The position numbers were made by a program, and so were the translations under genes. 64,000 bases of DNA from contig NZ_JAAGLU010000014.1 in NCBI RefSeq assembly GCF_010550245.1, forward strand, positions 1 to 64,000, read 5' to 3'. Origin of the DNA: Streptomyces sp. SID12501. Its GTDB lineage: Bacteria; Actinomycetota; Actinomycetes; Streptomycetales; Streptomycetaceae. A model generated the notes under the pieces. It worked only from the letters and a program-made list of their open reading frames with translations. It was not told the DNA's origin and made no database searches. Positions 53,009 through 61,550 of the stretch are shown in pieces. Positions within the stretch are counted from its first letter, which is position 1, and the number at the start of each line of letters is the position of its first letter.

Positions 53009-54277
53009 GTGGACACGATTGCCAGCATTTTCAGCTTCATCACGACACCCGTTTCCTGGGTCATCGTCCAGTTCCACAGTGTGTACGGCGCGATCTTCGG
53101 CCCCGACACCGGCTGGGCCTGGGGCTTGTCCATCGTGTCCCTGGTGATCTTGATCCGCATCTGCCTGATCCCGCTCTTCGTGAAGCAGATCAAGGCGACC
53201 CGGGCCATGCAGACGCTGCAGCCCGAGATGAAGAAGATCCAGGAGCGCTTCAAGAACGACAAGCAGCGCCAGTCCGAAGAGATGATGAAGCTGTACAAGG
53301 AGACGGGCACCAACCCGCTCTCCTCGTGCCTTCCCATCCTGGCGCAGTCCCCGTTCTTCTTCGCCCTGTACCACGTGCTCAACGGCATCGCGTCGGGCGA
53401 CAAGATCGGCGTCATCAACGCCGAGCTGCTGGAGAGTGCGCGGAAGGCGCACATCTTCGGCGCTCCGCTGGCCGCGAAGTTCACCGAGAGCGCGTCGAAG
53501 GTGGAGGCGCTCGGTGCCTCGATCATGGACGTCCGCGTCGTCACCGCCATCATGATCGTCCTGATGTCGGGGTCGCAGTTCTACACACAGCGCCAGCTGA
53601 TGACGAAGAACGTCGACACCACGGTGAAGACACCGTTCATGCAGCAGCAGAAGATGCTGATGTACGTCTTCCCGGTCATGTTCGCCGTCTTCGGCATCAA
53701 CTTCCCGGTCGGTGTCCTCGTCTACTGGCTGACCACCAACGTGTGGACCATGGGCCAGCAGATGTACGTCATCCGCAACAACCCGACCCCGGGCAGCAAG
53801 GCGCAGGCCACTCACCTGGAGCGCCTCCACAAGCACGTCACGCAGCACGGCAAGACCCGCAGCCGTGGTGAGCGCGCCATCGTGAAGGCCATCGTCTCCA
53901 AGGGCCGAGACCGCAACGAGTTCGAGCGCAAGTTCATCAACGGCCTGAACAAGGCGGGCCTCGCGGCTCAGCCCGACGGCACGGTGACGAAGGGCGTGAA
54001 CCCGGAGATCGCCGAGACCGAGGACGGTACGCCCGCTGGCGCCACCGCCAAGCGCCAGCAGCCCAAGCGCCAGAGCAAGTCCCAGCGTCAGTCGGGCACC
54101 AGGGCGGCAGGCGGTGCCGAGTCGGACACCTCCACGGTGTCACTGAGCAAGTCCGACGAGCCCGCCGACGCCAAGCCGGCCGTAGGAGCCGCCAAGCAGA
54201 CGTCCGGTACCCGCAGCAAGGCCCAGTCCGGACAGCGCAAGGGTCCGCAGCGCCCCAAGTCCCCGTCCAAGAAGTAA
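53009..54277 (+). CDS. yidC: Membrane protein insertase YidC
   Basis: 422 residues. Inserts membrane proteins alone or with SecYEG. Helices are visible at the N-terminus (SIFSFITTPVSWVIVQF), LSIVSLVILIRICLIPLFV with the hydrophilic-groove Arg, LPILAQSPFFFALYHVL, and MYVFPVMFAVFGINFPVGVL. The C-terminal 150 residues are a basic, Gln/Lys/Ser-rich tail that likely contacts ribosomes. GTG start three bases after yidD stop region. Confidence 0.95.
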   Translation: MDTIASIFSFITTPVSWVIVQFHSVYGAIFGPDTGWAWGLSIVSLVILIRICLIPLFVKQIKATRAMQTLQPEMKKIQERFKNDKQRQSEEMMKLYKETGTNPLSSCLPILAQSPFFFALYHVLNGIASGDKIGVINAELLESARKAHIFGAPLAAKFTESASKVEALGASIMDVRVVTAIMIVLMSGSQFYTQRQLMTKNVDTTVKTPFMQQQKMLMYVFPVMFAVFGINFPVGVLVYWLTTNVWTMGQQMYVIRNNPTPGSKAQATHLERLHKHVTQHGKTRSRGERAIVKAIVSKGRDRNEFERKFINGLNKAGLAAQPDGTVTKGVNPEIAETEDGTPAGATAKRQQPKRQSKSQRQSGTRAAGGAESDTSTVSLSKSDEPADAKPAVGAAKQTSGTRSKAQSGQRKGPQRPKSPSKK

Positions 54278-54292
54278 GAAGGAGTCCATCCC

Positions 54293-54808
54293 GTGACGGA
54301 AGGCACCACCACCTCCGCCGCAGCCGAGGGTGTAGACACCCTGTCCCGCCTGGAGCAGGAGGGCGAGATCGCGGCGGACTACCTCGAGGGTCTGCTTGAC
54401 ATCGCCGACCTCGACGGCGACATCGACATGGACGTCGAGGCCGACCGGGCCGCTGTCTCGATCATCAGCGACGCGGGCGGCCGAGATCTGCAGAAGCTGG
54501 TCGGCCGGGACGGCGAGGTACTGGAGGCCCTCCAGGAACTCACGCGCCTGGCCGTGCACCGGGAGACCGGGGACCGCAGCCGGCTGATGCTCGACATCGC
54601 GGGCTACCGCGCCAAGAAGCGTGAGGAGCTCTCGGAGCTGGGTGCCAAGACCGCGGCCGAGGTCAAGAGCTCCGGCGAGCCCGTCAAGATGAAGGCGATG
54701 ACCCCGTTCGAGCGCAAGGTCGTGCACGACGCGGTGAAGGCCGCGGGCCTGCGCAGCGAGTCCGAGGGCGAGGAGCCCCAGCGCTTCGTCGTCGTCCTTC
54801 CCGCCTGA
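54293..54808 (+). CDS. jag: KH-R3H RNA-binding protein Jag/KhpB
   Basis: 171 residues: acidic N-terminus, KH domain (DIDMDVEADRAAVSIISDAG, DLQKLVGRDGEVLEALQELT) and R3H domain (MTPFERKVVHDAVKAAGLRS). Jag/KhpB binds RNA and influences growth and division. GTG start with AAGAAGGAG, 15 bases after yidC, same operon; a terminator follows. Confidence 0.94.
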   Translation: MTEGTTTSAAAEGVDTLSRLEQEGEIAADYLEGLLDIADLDGDIDMDVEADRAAVSIISDAGGRDLQKLVGRDGEVLEALQELTRLAVHRETGDRSRLMLDIAGYRAKKREELSELGAKTAAEVKSSGEPVKMKAMTPFERKVVHDAVKAAGLRSESEGEEPQRFVVVLPA

Positions 54809-54827
54809 TCGGTACGTAGGTCCCTCC

Positions 54828-54854
54828 GGCCCCGTCTGTTGCGCAGACGGGGCC
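54828..54854 (+). terminator. Terminator after the rpmH-jag operon
   Basis: GGCCCCGTCTG and CAGACGGGGCC, perfect 11-bp arms with a TTGCG loop, 19 bases after jag. Confidence 0.82.
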
Positions 54855-54988
54855 GAACTTTGTCAGCCTGTAGTTCCCGGCAGCTGTCGGCCTCCTGTTC
54901 GCCCATATGCGGTCCTCGACAGCTCCAGTCCCTGTAGTCCTGGTGATCAGCGCCCAGTGCGCTCATGCGGTACGGAAGGACGGTCCCC

Positions 54989-55705
54989 GTGACGGAGGCA
55001 GCGGAGCTCCCCCCGGCGCCCGAGCAGGCGCGCGAGGTGTTCGGCGATCGCTTCGCGGACGCGGTCCGATACGCGGAACTCCTCGCTGAGGCGGGTGTGC
55101 AGCGTGGTCTGATCGGCCCGCGTGAGGTGCCCCGCCTGTGGGAGCGGCACCTGTTGAACTGTGCGGTGCTCTCCGAGGTCGTGCCGGAGAACGTGACGGT
55201 GTGCGATGTCGGTTCGGGCGCCGGCCTGCCCGGCATTCCCCTGGCACTGGTCCGGGAGGACCTGAAGATCACACTGCTCGAACCGCTGCTGCGCCGGACC
55301 AACTTCCTCAGCGAAGTCGTCGAGCTGCTGGGCCTGGACCATGTGACGGTCGTCCGTGGCCGCGCGGAAGAGGTCATGGGGACGCTCCAGCCGGTCCACG
55401 TGGTGACGGCACGTGCCGTGGCCCCGCTGGACCGGCTGGCCACCTGGGGCATTCCTCTGCTGCGTCCGTACGGGGAGATGCTCGCGCTCAAGGGGGACAC
55501 CGCCGAGGAGGAGCTGAAGGCTTCGGCCACCGCGTTGAGCAAGCTCGGGGCGGTCGAGACATCCATCCTGCATGTGGGTGAGGGCCTGGTGGACCCGCTG
55601 TCGACCGTCGTGCGGGTTGTGGTCGGGGAGAGTCCCGGCGGAGTGCGGTTCGCGGCGAAGCGGGCCAAGGCTGCCCGGACGGGACGGGTGCGACGTCGGC
55701 GCTGA
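54989..55705 (+). CDS. rsmG: 16S rRNA (guanine-527-N7) methyltransferase RsmG
   Basis: 238 residues. SAM-binding motif VCDVGSGAGLPGIPLALV and the RsmG-specific start FGDRFADAVRYAELLAEAG with LWERHLLNCAVL. Loss of this enzyme gives low-level streptomycin resistance in bacteria. GTG at 54989 is chosen for GGAAGGA eight bases upstream; an ATG eight codons earlier is the alternative. Stands between jag and parA. Confidence 0.95.
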   Translation: MTEAAELPPAPEQAREVFGDRFADAVRYAELLAEAGVQRGLIGPREVPRLWERHLLNCAVLSEVVPENVTVCDVGSGAGLPGIPLALVREDLKITLLEPLLRRTNFLSEVVELLGLDHVTVVRGRAEEVMGTLQPVHVVTARAVAPLDRLATWGIPLLRPYGEMLALKGDTAEEELKASATALSKLGAVETSILHVGEGLVDPLSTVVRVVVGESPGGVRFAAKRAKAARTGRVRRRR

Positions 55706-55813
55706 TCTTCAGGTTCGTTGATCCGTCCTGACGACGAGACGTACTCCACACAAGCTGCCTAACCTATACATCTCGGAGTGTCGCGCGGCCAGAGAGCTCA
55801 CAGCTGGGCATCT

Positions 55814-55829
55814 TGTTTCACGTGAAACG
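55814..55829. promoter_or_regulatory. parS: parS site upstream of parA
   Basis: TGTTTCACGTGAAACG, one mismatch at the last base. About 170 bases before the chosen parA start; likely ParB-bound and may affect parAB expression. Confidence 0.85.
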
Positions 55830-55986
55830 TCGCTCACTGCTGCACGGCATCATCAGCCGCGGCCGGGCCGCGGCCGCACCCCGCGACCGAAAGCCTCCCG
55901 GTTCACCCGGAGAGGTAACGGAGTTGTCCACAGAGGTGGATTTCTCCACAGAACACCAGGCCTCACTGGTTCACGACCCCGAAGAC

Positions 55987-57060
55987 ATGGCAGGCTCTGT
56001 TCATTGCGAGCCTGAAGTCGAGGAGAGTGAATCCTTGCGGTCCAACGCCAACATCGCGGGACCGATGACCGATCCGGTCCCCGGTCCCCGAACCGAGTCG
56101 ATTGGGGAGGATGTTTCACGTGAAACACCGCCCCCGATGGACGACACTCCCATCGGTCGTGCTGCCCAATTGGCGGTGGAGGCTCTGGGGCGGGCCGGCG
56201 AAGGCCTGCCTCGGCCGGAGCGGACGCGCGTCATGGTGGTCGCCAACCAGAAAGGCGGAGTGGGGAAGACGACGACAACCGTCAACCTCGCCGCCTCGCT
56301 CGCCCTGCACGGGGCTCGCGTCCTGGTCGTGGACCTCGATCCTCAGGGCAACGCTTCCACGGCGCTGGGGATCGACCATCACGCCGATGTTCCATCCATC
56401 TATGACGTGCTGATCGACAGCAGGCCACTCTCGGAAGTCGTTCAGCCGGTCTCCGACGTCGAGGGCCTCTTCTGCGCACCCGCCACCATCGATCTCGCCG
56501 GTGCGGAGATCGAGCTGGTGTCACTGGTGGCACGAGAGAGCCGGCTCGAGCGAGCGATCCAGGCGTATGAGCAGCCCCTGGACTACATCCTCATCGACTG
56601 CCCGCCCTCGCTCGGTCTGCTGACGGTCAACGCTTTGGTCGCCGGCGCCGAGGTGCTCATCCCCATCCAGTGCGAGTACTACGCGCTGGAAGGCCTGGGC
56701 CAGCTGCTGCGCAACGTCGATCTGGTGCGGGCCCACCTCAACCGCGACCTTCAAGTAACGACGATCCTGCTCACCATGTACGACGGCCGGACGCGCCTCG
56801 CGTCCCAGGTCGCGGACGAGGTGCGCAACCACTTCGGCGACGAGGTGCTGCGGACGAGCATTCCGCGCTCGGTCCGAATCTCCGAGGCGCCGAGCTACGG
56901 ACAGACGGTGCTCACCTACGATCCAGGATCGAGTGGGGCCCTGTCCTACCTTGAGGCGGCCCGGGAAATCGCGCTGAAGGGTGTCGGCGTCAGTTATGAC
57001 GCGCAGCACGCCCACATCGGCGCACAGAGCGAACAGAGCATCGTGGAGGGTATTCAGTGA
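55987..57060 (+). CDS. parA: Chromosome partitioning ATPase ParA
   Basis: 357 residues from the chosen ATG (MAGSVHCEPEVEESES). The ATPase core starts at TRVMVVANQKGGVGKTTTTV, a deviant Walker A, with LVVDLDPQGNASTALG and ILIDCPPSLGLLTVNAL (Walker B/switch). ParA polymerises on DNA in aerial hyphae and segregates ParB-parS complexes. The N-terminal 80 residues are acidic and poorly conserved, so the start is uncertain: a TTG at 55813 or ATGs at 56065 and 56137 are possible. A parS site is embedded in this region and encodes VSRET. The stop overlaps parB. Confidence 0.94.
   Translation: MAGSVHCEPEVEESESLRSNANIAGPMTDPVPGPRTESIGEDVSRETPPPMDDTPIGRAAQLAVEALGRAGEGLPRPERTRVMVVANQKGGVGKTTTTVNLAASLALHGARVLVVDLDPQGNASTALGIDHHADVPSIYDVLIDSRPLSEVVQPVSDVEGLFCAPATIDLAGAEIELVSLVARESRLERAIQAYEQPLDYILIDCPPSLGLLTVNALVAGAEVLIPIQCEYYALEGLGQLLRNVDLVRAHLNRDLQVTTILLTMYDGRTRLASQVADEVRNHFGDEVLRTSIPRSVRISEAPSYGQTVLTYDPGSSGALSYLEAAREIALKGVGVSYDAQHAHIGAQSEQSIVEGIQ
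56112..56127. promoter_or_regulatory. parS: parS site inside parA
   Basis: A perfect TGTTTCACGTGAAACA within the non-conserved N-terminal coding region of parA; read in frame it gives VSRET. Confidence 0.95.
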
Positions 57061-58166
57061 GCGAGCGACGGAGGGGGTTGGGCCGTGGTCTCGGCGCACT
57101 GATCCCAGCTGCACCGACCGGAGACAGGCCGATGCCACCGGCGATGGGGGGTACCGCCTCCACCTCACCGGCGGCGGTCCCCGTACTTACGGCCGAGCGC
57201 GGAGTGGCCTCGGCGAGGGTGGCCACGCTGCCGCCTGTTTCACGTGAAACAGAGGATGCCTCCTCGAACGAGTTCAACGAATTCGGGGAGGTCCCGGCGC
57301 CTCCCATCGGTGCCCACTTCGCCGAGCTGCCCATCGACTTCATCACGCCGAACCCACGACAGCCGCGTGATGTGTTCGACGAGGACGCGCTGGCGGAGCT
57401 GGTCACCTCCATCAAGGAGGTCGGTCTCCTTCAACCTGTCGTCGTACGGCAGGTGGGTGCCACCAGCTACGAGCTCATCATGGGCGAGCGGCGCTGGAGG
57501 GCCTGCCGTGAAGCGGGCCTTGAGGCGATTCCGGCGATCGTGCGAGCCACGGAGGACGAGAAGCTCCTCCTGGACGCGCTGCTGGAGAACCTCCACAGGG
57601 CTCAGCTGAACCCGCTGGAAGAGGCGGCGGCCTACGACCAGTTGCTCAAGGACTTCCACTGCACGCACGATCAGCTGGCGGACCGGATCGGCCGTTCCCG
57701 GCCGCAGGTCTCCAACACCCTGCGTCTGCTGAAGCTCTCGCCGCCGGTCCAGCGCCGTGTCGCCGCCGGAGTCCTCTCCGCCGGGCACGCCCGGGCGCTC
57801 CTCTCCGTGGACGACTCGGAGGAGCAGGACCGGCTGGCTCACCGGATCGTGGCCGAGGGGCTCTCGGTCCGGGCCGTCGAGGAGATCGTGACCCTGATGG
57901 GCTCGCGGCCTACGGCGGCTACGAGGTCCAAGGGGCCACGGGCCGGTGCCCTGGTGTCTCCGGCCCTGACCGATCTGGCAGGTCGTCTCTCGGACCGCTT
58001 CGAGACACGGGTGAAGGTCGACCTCGGCCAGAAGAAGGGCAAGATCACCGTCGAGTTCGCGTCGATGGAAGACCTTGAGCGCATCCTCAGCTCTCTCGCC
58101 CCGGGCGAGGGTCCGGTTCTTCAGAAAAGTCTTCTGGACGATGACTCCGAGGATTCGGAGGACTGA
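57057..58166 (+). CDS. parB: Chromosome partitioning protein ParB (CTPase, parS-binding)
   Basis: 369 residues. N-terminal ParA-contact peptide RRRGLGRGLGALIP, CTP-binding/sulfiredoxin-like domain (GLLQPVVVRQ, MGERRWRACREAGL), HTH that reads parS (THDQLADRIGRSRPQVSNTL, then LLSAGHARALLS-like helices) and C-terminal dimer domain (DRFETRVKVDLGQKKGKITV). Loads and spreads at the parS sites in this window. GTG overlaps the parA stop (GTGA), coupling the pair. One parS lies inside the gene. Confidence 0.97.
   Translation: MSERRRGLGRGLGALIPAAPTGDRPMPPAMGGTASTSPAAVPVLTAERGVASARVATLPPVSRETEDASSNEFNEFGEVPAPPIGAHFAELPIDFITPNPRQPRDVFDEDALAELVTSIKEVGLLQPVVVRQVGATSYELIMGERRWRACREAGLEAIPAIVRATEDEKLLLDALLENLHRAQLNPLEEAAAYDQLLKDFHCTHDQLADRIGRSRPQVSNTLRLLKLSPPVQRRVAAGVLSAGHARALLSVDDSEEQDRLAHRIVAEGLSVRAVEEIVTLMGSRPTAATRSKGPRAGALVSPALTDLAGRLSDRFETRVKVDLGQKKGKITVEFASMEDLERILSSLAPGEGPVLQKSLLDDDSEDSED
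57236..57251. promoter_or_regulatory. parS: parS site inside parB
   Basis: A perfect TGTTTCACGTGAAACA in the variable linker after the ParA-contact peptide; in frame it encodes VSRET. Confidence 0.95.
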
Positions 58167-58182
58167 GACCTCCGACGGTCGG

Positions 58183-58220
58183 AGCGGGCCGTGTCCGGTG
58201 CACACCGGACACGGCCCGCT
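58183..58220 (+). terminator. Terminator of parAB
   Basis: Perfect 18-bp arms AGCGGGCCGTGTCCGGTG and CACCGGACACGGCCCGCT separated by CA, 16 bases after parB. Confidence 0.88.
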
Positions 58221-58321
58221 CTTTGCTTACAGGCGGTATCGATGCGATCGCTTCGTGGATACGATGCGTTCGGGATGGCGGATCCACCTGGCAGCACCTC
58301 TGAGTTGGAGAGGCGGGAGCC

Positions 58322-58579
58322 ATGCGAACGGTGAGCCGCACCGGACTGGTGAGCGCAGGTCTGGGACTGGGCGCCGTCGGCGGGTTCGTCGGCAGTCTGC
58401 TCAGGGAACGGAGTGCTCTGACAGCCGCTCGCGACGCTGCGGGCGAAGGAAGCGAGGAACAGCCTTCATGGGGCGTCGGCTCGTACCGCTCACGCTGGAC
58501 AACCTTCAGGACCTTCCCAAGCGCTGTCGCACGTGTGTCTTCTGGGAACTGGATCCCGTCAGCGGAGAAGCCGCGCTGA
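58322..58579 (+). CDS. Possible small membrane protein overlapping the GNAT gene
   Basis: An 85-codon frame with ATG and a GAGAGGCGGGAGCC site. The first 40 residues (RTVSRTGLVSAGLGLGAVGG, then FVGSLLRERS) look like a genuine small membrane protein; the last 37 codons run out of frame over the start of the GNAT gene and look random. Either a real overlapping gene or a shorter one whose stop was altered. Confidence 0.42.
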   Translation: MRTVSRTGLVSAGLGLGAVGGFVGSLLRERSALTAARDAAGEGSEEQPSWGVGSYRSRWTTFRTFPSAVARVSSGNWIPSAEKPR

Positions 58580-59085
58580 AAGCGGGGACATCCGCGCTGG
58601 AAAAGGAAGCGTGGATCTCGGCCGTTCTGCTCGAATGGGGTTCCTGCGGCCGTGTCGTCTATGTCGACGCCAACCCGGTGGGGTTCGTGCTCTACGCCCC
58701 TCCGGCTTACGTTCCCCGGTCCACGGCGTTCTCCACGAGTCCGGTCTCGCCGGACGCGGTGCAGTTGATGACCGCCTTCATCATGCCGGGCTACCAGGGG
58801 CAGGGACTGGGGCGCGTGATGGTGCAGACAGTCGCCAAGGACCTTCTGCGCCGGGGCTTCAAGGCGATCGAGGCTTTCGGGGACGCCCGTTGGAAGGAGA
58901 CGGCCTGTGTGCTTCCAGCGGACCATCTCCTGGCTGTGGGCTTCAAGACGGTGCGGCCCCATCCCCTGCATCCTCGGCTTCGCCTGGAACTGCGGACGAC
59001 GCTCTCCTGGAAGGAAGACATGGAGCTGGCGCTCGACCGGCTGCTGGGAGGAGTACAGAAGGAGCCGGCACTTCGGCCGCTCTGA
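58468..59085 (+). CDS. GNAT-family N-acetyltransferase
   Basis: 205 residues. GRRLVPLTLDNLQDLPKRCR with TCVFWELDP opens the protein; the acetyl-CoA motif is MPGYQGQGLGRVMVQTVAKD and a final strand follows. This small GNAT lies conserved between parB and trxA in Streptomyces; substrate unknown. ATG start at 58468, with GAAGGAAGCGAGG upstream, inside a weaker overlapping frame. A terminator and a parS follow. Confidence 0.88.
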   Translation: MGRRLVPLTLDNLQDLPKRCRTCVFWELDPVSGEAALKAGTSALEKEAWISAVLLEWGSCGRVVYVDANPVGFVLYAPPAYVPRSTAFSTSPVSPDAVQLMTAFIMPGYQGQGLGRVMVQTVAKDLLRRGFKAIEAFGDARWKETACVLPADHLLAVGFKTVRPHPLHPRLRLELRTTLSWKEDMELALDRLLGGVQKEPALRPL

Positions 59086-59100
59086 GGACTGAGGCAAAGA

Positions 59101-59132
59101 GAGTGGGCCGACCCGAAAGGGTCGGCCCACTC
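59101..59132. terminator. Terminator between GNAT and trxA genes
   Basis: Perfect 14-bp arms GAGTGGGCCGACCC and GGGTCGGCCCACTC with a GAAA loop between convergent genes. Confidence 0.9.
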
Positions 59133-59133
59133 A

Positions 59134-59149
59134 TGTTTCACGTGAAACA
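59134..59149. promoter_or_regulatory. parS: parS site downstream of trxA
   Basis: A perfect TGTTTCACGTGAAACA, one base after a terminator hairpin and 16 bases before the leftward trxA stop. Confidence 0.95.
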
Positions 59150-59165
59150 TCGGCTGCTGCGCCGA

Positions 59166-59498
59166 CTAGTCGGCGATGAAGTCCTCAAGGTCGCGCAGGA
59201 TCGCGGCCTTCGGCTTGGCGCCGACGATGGTCTTGGCGACCTCGCCACCCTGGTAGACGTTCAGGGTCGGGATGGACATCACGCCGTACTTGGCGGCGAT
59301 ACCCGGGTTCTCGTCGATGTTGAGCTTGACGATCTCGATCTTGTCGCCGTACTCGGCGGCGATCGCTTCGAGCGAGGGCGCGATCTGGCGGCACGGTCCG
59401 CACCAGGCGGCCCAGAAGTCCACCAGGACGGGCTTGTCGTTCTTGAGGACGTCCTCGTCGAAGGAGTCGTCGGTCACGTTCTTCAGGGTGCCGGCCAC
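59166..59498 (-). CDS. trxA: Thioredoxin
   Basis: 110 residues. Active-site WCGPC with Cys33 and Cys36 in DFWAAWCGPCRQIAP, and the cis-Pro loop VMSIPTLNVYQGG. Reduces protein disulfides with electrons from the upstream reductase. ATG start with AAGGAGCC. 41 bases after trxB. Confidence 0.97.
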   Translation of the reverse strand: MAGTLKNVTDDSFDEDVLKNDKPVLVDFWAAWCGPCRQIAPSLEAIAAEYGDKIEIVKLNIDENPGIAAKYGVMSIPTLNVYQGGEVAKTIVGAKPKAAILRDLEDFIAD

Positions 59499-59539
59499 AG
59501 GGGGCTCCTTAACTCGATGCTGCGGTGGGGCGGACGGGG

Positions 59540-60511
59540 TCAGACAGAGGTCTTCTCGGGCTCGGCCTGCTCTTCGCTGTCCGCCAGGGCGGCGAGGAAG
59601 CGCTCGGCGTCCAGAGCGGAGGAGCAGCCGGTGCCGGACGCGGTGATCGCCTGGCGGTACGTGTGGTCGACCACGTCACCGGCGCCGAAGACCCCGCTGA
59701 GGCTGGTCCGCGTGGACGGCGCGTCGACCTTCAGGTAGCCCTCTTCATCGAGGTCCAGCTGTCCCTGGAAGAGCTCGGTACGCGGGTCGTGGCCGATCGC
59801 GATGAACAGCCCCGTCACGGCCAGGTCGGACAGCTCGCCGGTCTTGAGGTTGCGCAGCTTCAGTCCGGCGAGCTTCGGGTCGCCCTGGATCTCCGCGATC
59901 TCGCTGTCCCAGACGAAGCGGATCTTCGGGTCGGCGAAGGCGCGCTCCTGCATCGCCTTGGAGGCACGCAGGGTGTCCCGACGGTGGACGATCGTCACCG
60001 ACTTCGCGAAGCGGGAGAGGAAGGTTGCCTCTTCCATCGCGGTGTCGCCGCCGCCGATCACGGCGATGTCCTGGTCCTTGAAGAAGAAGCCGTCGCACGT
60101 CGCGCACCAGGAGACGCCACGGCCGGACAGGGCGTCCTCGTTCGGCAGTCCGAGCTTGCGGTGCTGCGAGCCGGTGGCGACGATGACGGCCTTCGCCTTG
60201 TGCACGATGCCCGCGGTGTCCGTGACGGTCTTGATGTCACCCGTCAGGTCTACGGCGATGATGTCGTCCGCGACGAGCTCGGCGCCGAAGCGCTCGGACT
60301 GGGCGCGCATGTTGTCCATGAGGTCAGGACCCATGATGCCGTCCTGGAAACCGGGGAAGTTCTCCACCTCGGTGGTGTTCATGAGCGCACCACCGGCGGT
60401 CACGGCGCCCTCGAAGACCAGCGGCTTCAGCGACGCGCGTGCGGTATAGAGCGCCGCTGTGTAGCCGGCAGGCCCTGAGCCGATGATGATCACGTTACGG
60501 ACGTCGCTCAC
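59540..60511 (-). CDS. trxB: Thioredoxin reductase (NADPH, FAD)
   Basis: 323 residues. FAD motif IIGSGPAGYTAALYTARA, redox CATC in WCATCDGFFF, NADPH motif VIGGGDTAMEEATFLSRF and the final FAD loop GVFGAGDVVDHTYRQAITA. Transfers NADPH electrons to TrxA. GTG start with AAACGAGGAAAC upstream. In S. coelicolor trxAB is controlled by SigR; I did not identify a GGAAT-type promoter here with confidence. Confidence 0.97.
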   Translation of the reverse strand: MSDVRNVIIIGSGPAGYTAALYTARASLKPLVFEGAVTAGGALMNTTEVENFPGFQDGIMGPDLMDNMRAQSERFGAELVADDIIAVDLTGDIKTVTDTAGIVHKAKAVIVATGSQHRKLGLPNEDALSGRGVSWCATCDGFFFKDQDIAVIGGGDTAMEEATFLSRFAKSVTIVHRRDTLRASKAMQERAFADPKIRFVWDSEIAEIQGDPKLAGLKLRNLKTGELSDLAVTGLFIAIGHDPRTELFQGQLDLDEEGYLKVDAPSTRTSLSGVFGAGDVVDHTYRQAITASGTGCSSALDAERFLAALADSEEQAEPEKTSV

Positions 60512-60680
60512 GGCGTGTTTCCTCGTTTCTGGACGGCTTCGTACGACCGGTGGGAGCCTCTCTCAGAACTCTCACCCCACCCAACGGATCCTACGGGGCC
60601 CGCATTCCCGCTGTGTCCGGGCACACAGGGGCGCCACCGGGTAGGGGAGACCGCGGAGGGAGGAGTCGAAGGGCCCGCGC

Positions 60681-61550
60681 TCAGGAACGCGCGTAGGACT
60701 GCGTCAGCAGAATCTCTGCCGGAGCGGCCGACGATTCCTGCACACAGGCCGAGTCGACGACGTAGGCAGTGACGCGGGTGTCGTCGCCCGCTGCGGGGAG
60801 CACTACGAGATAGGCGGCGGTGCCGTCGTAGGTGCCCTGCTTGACGCCGAGGATAGGTGTGTCGCTGCGGCCGATGCCTTTGGCGACGCAGGAGGGGACC
60901 ACCGGAACAATCTTGATGCTGGGGTGGTCCGTGGAGTGCATGCCTTCGATGTCGGCGCTCTTCTTGCCGCCCTGACGCTTGAGGAGTTCAGCGACCTGGG
61001 TCTCGACCTTCTGCCCGGAGAACGTGCTCGCAGCTTCGGACTGCTTGGTGTCATCGCCCAGTGAGGACACCAGCAGAGAGCCGAGTCCCAGGACGGCAGC
61101 AGTGAAGACTGTGCCCAGGACAATGGTGCGGCGCTTTCCGCGTCGTGTGCGGTCCTTCCGGCCCGGACCGGTGGCCGCGTGAGCATGGCCTGTGGGTCGG
61201 TCCGTGAGCCGTTCGGCGGGAGTCGATGTTTCACGTGAAACATGCGCGCCCTCGATCTCGCCCGACACGACACCGGCGGCGCCGACCGACACCGGGGTGT
61301 TCAGCGGTGCCTCGGCAGCGAGGGCGGCTTCGATACGACCGACGACGTCGTCCGGCATGCGCACAGGACTCGGCATCGAGCCGAGGAGGCCACGGATCTC
61401 CTCCAGGGAGGCGTACACGTCGGCGCAGAGGACGCACTCGTCCAGATGCCGTCGAACGTCCGCGGTCCGGGAGGGTGTGAGCAGGTTTTCCGTGAGGTCG
61501 GAGATCTCCGTGACGTCCGGGTGTCCAGCTGTGTCGGTCGTGGATGTCAC
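60681..61550 (-). CDS. Anti-sigma factor with zf-HC2 domain and membrane helix
   Basis: 289 residues. The N-terminal RRHLDECVLCADVYASLEEI holds the His-x3-Cys-x2-Cys anti-sigma zinc motif. A cytoplasmic linker leads to one helix (TIVLGTVFTAAVLGLGSLLV) and an extracytoplasmic domain of about 140 residues. It should bind and hold the ECF sigma factor encoded just upstream; its ATG overlaps that stop (ATGA). A parS site in the linker encodes VSRET. Confidence 0.87.
   Translation of the reverse strand: MTSTTDTAGHPDVTEISDLTENLLTPSRTADVRRHLDECVLCADVYASLEEIRGLLGSMPSPVRMPDDVVGRIEAALAAEAPLNTPVSVGAAGVVSGEIEGAHVSRETSTPAERLTDRPTGHAHAATGPGRKDRTRRGKRRTIVLGTVFTAAVLGLGSLLVSSLGDDTKQSEAASTFSGQKVETQVAELLKRQGGKKSADIEGMHSTDHPSIKIVPVVPSCVAKGIGRSDTPILGVKQGTYDGTAAYLVVLPAAGDDTRVTAYVVDSACVQESSAAPAEILLTQSYARS
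61227..61242. promoter_or_regulatory. parS: parS site inside the anti-sigma gene
   Basis: A perfect TGTTTCACGTGAAACA. It falls in a Pro/Thr/Arg-rich linker and reads VSRET in the leftward frame. Confidence 0.95.
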
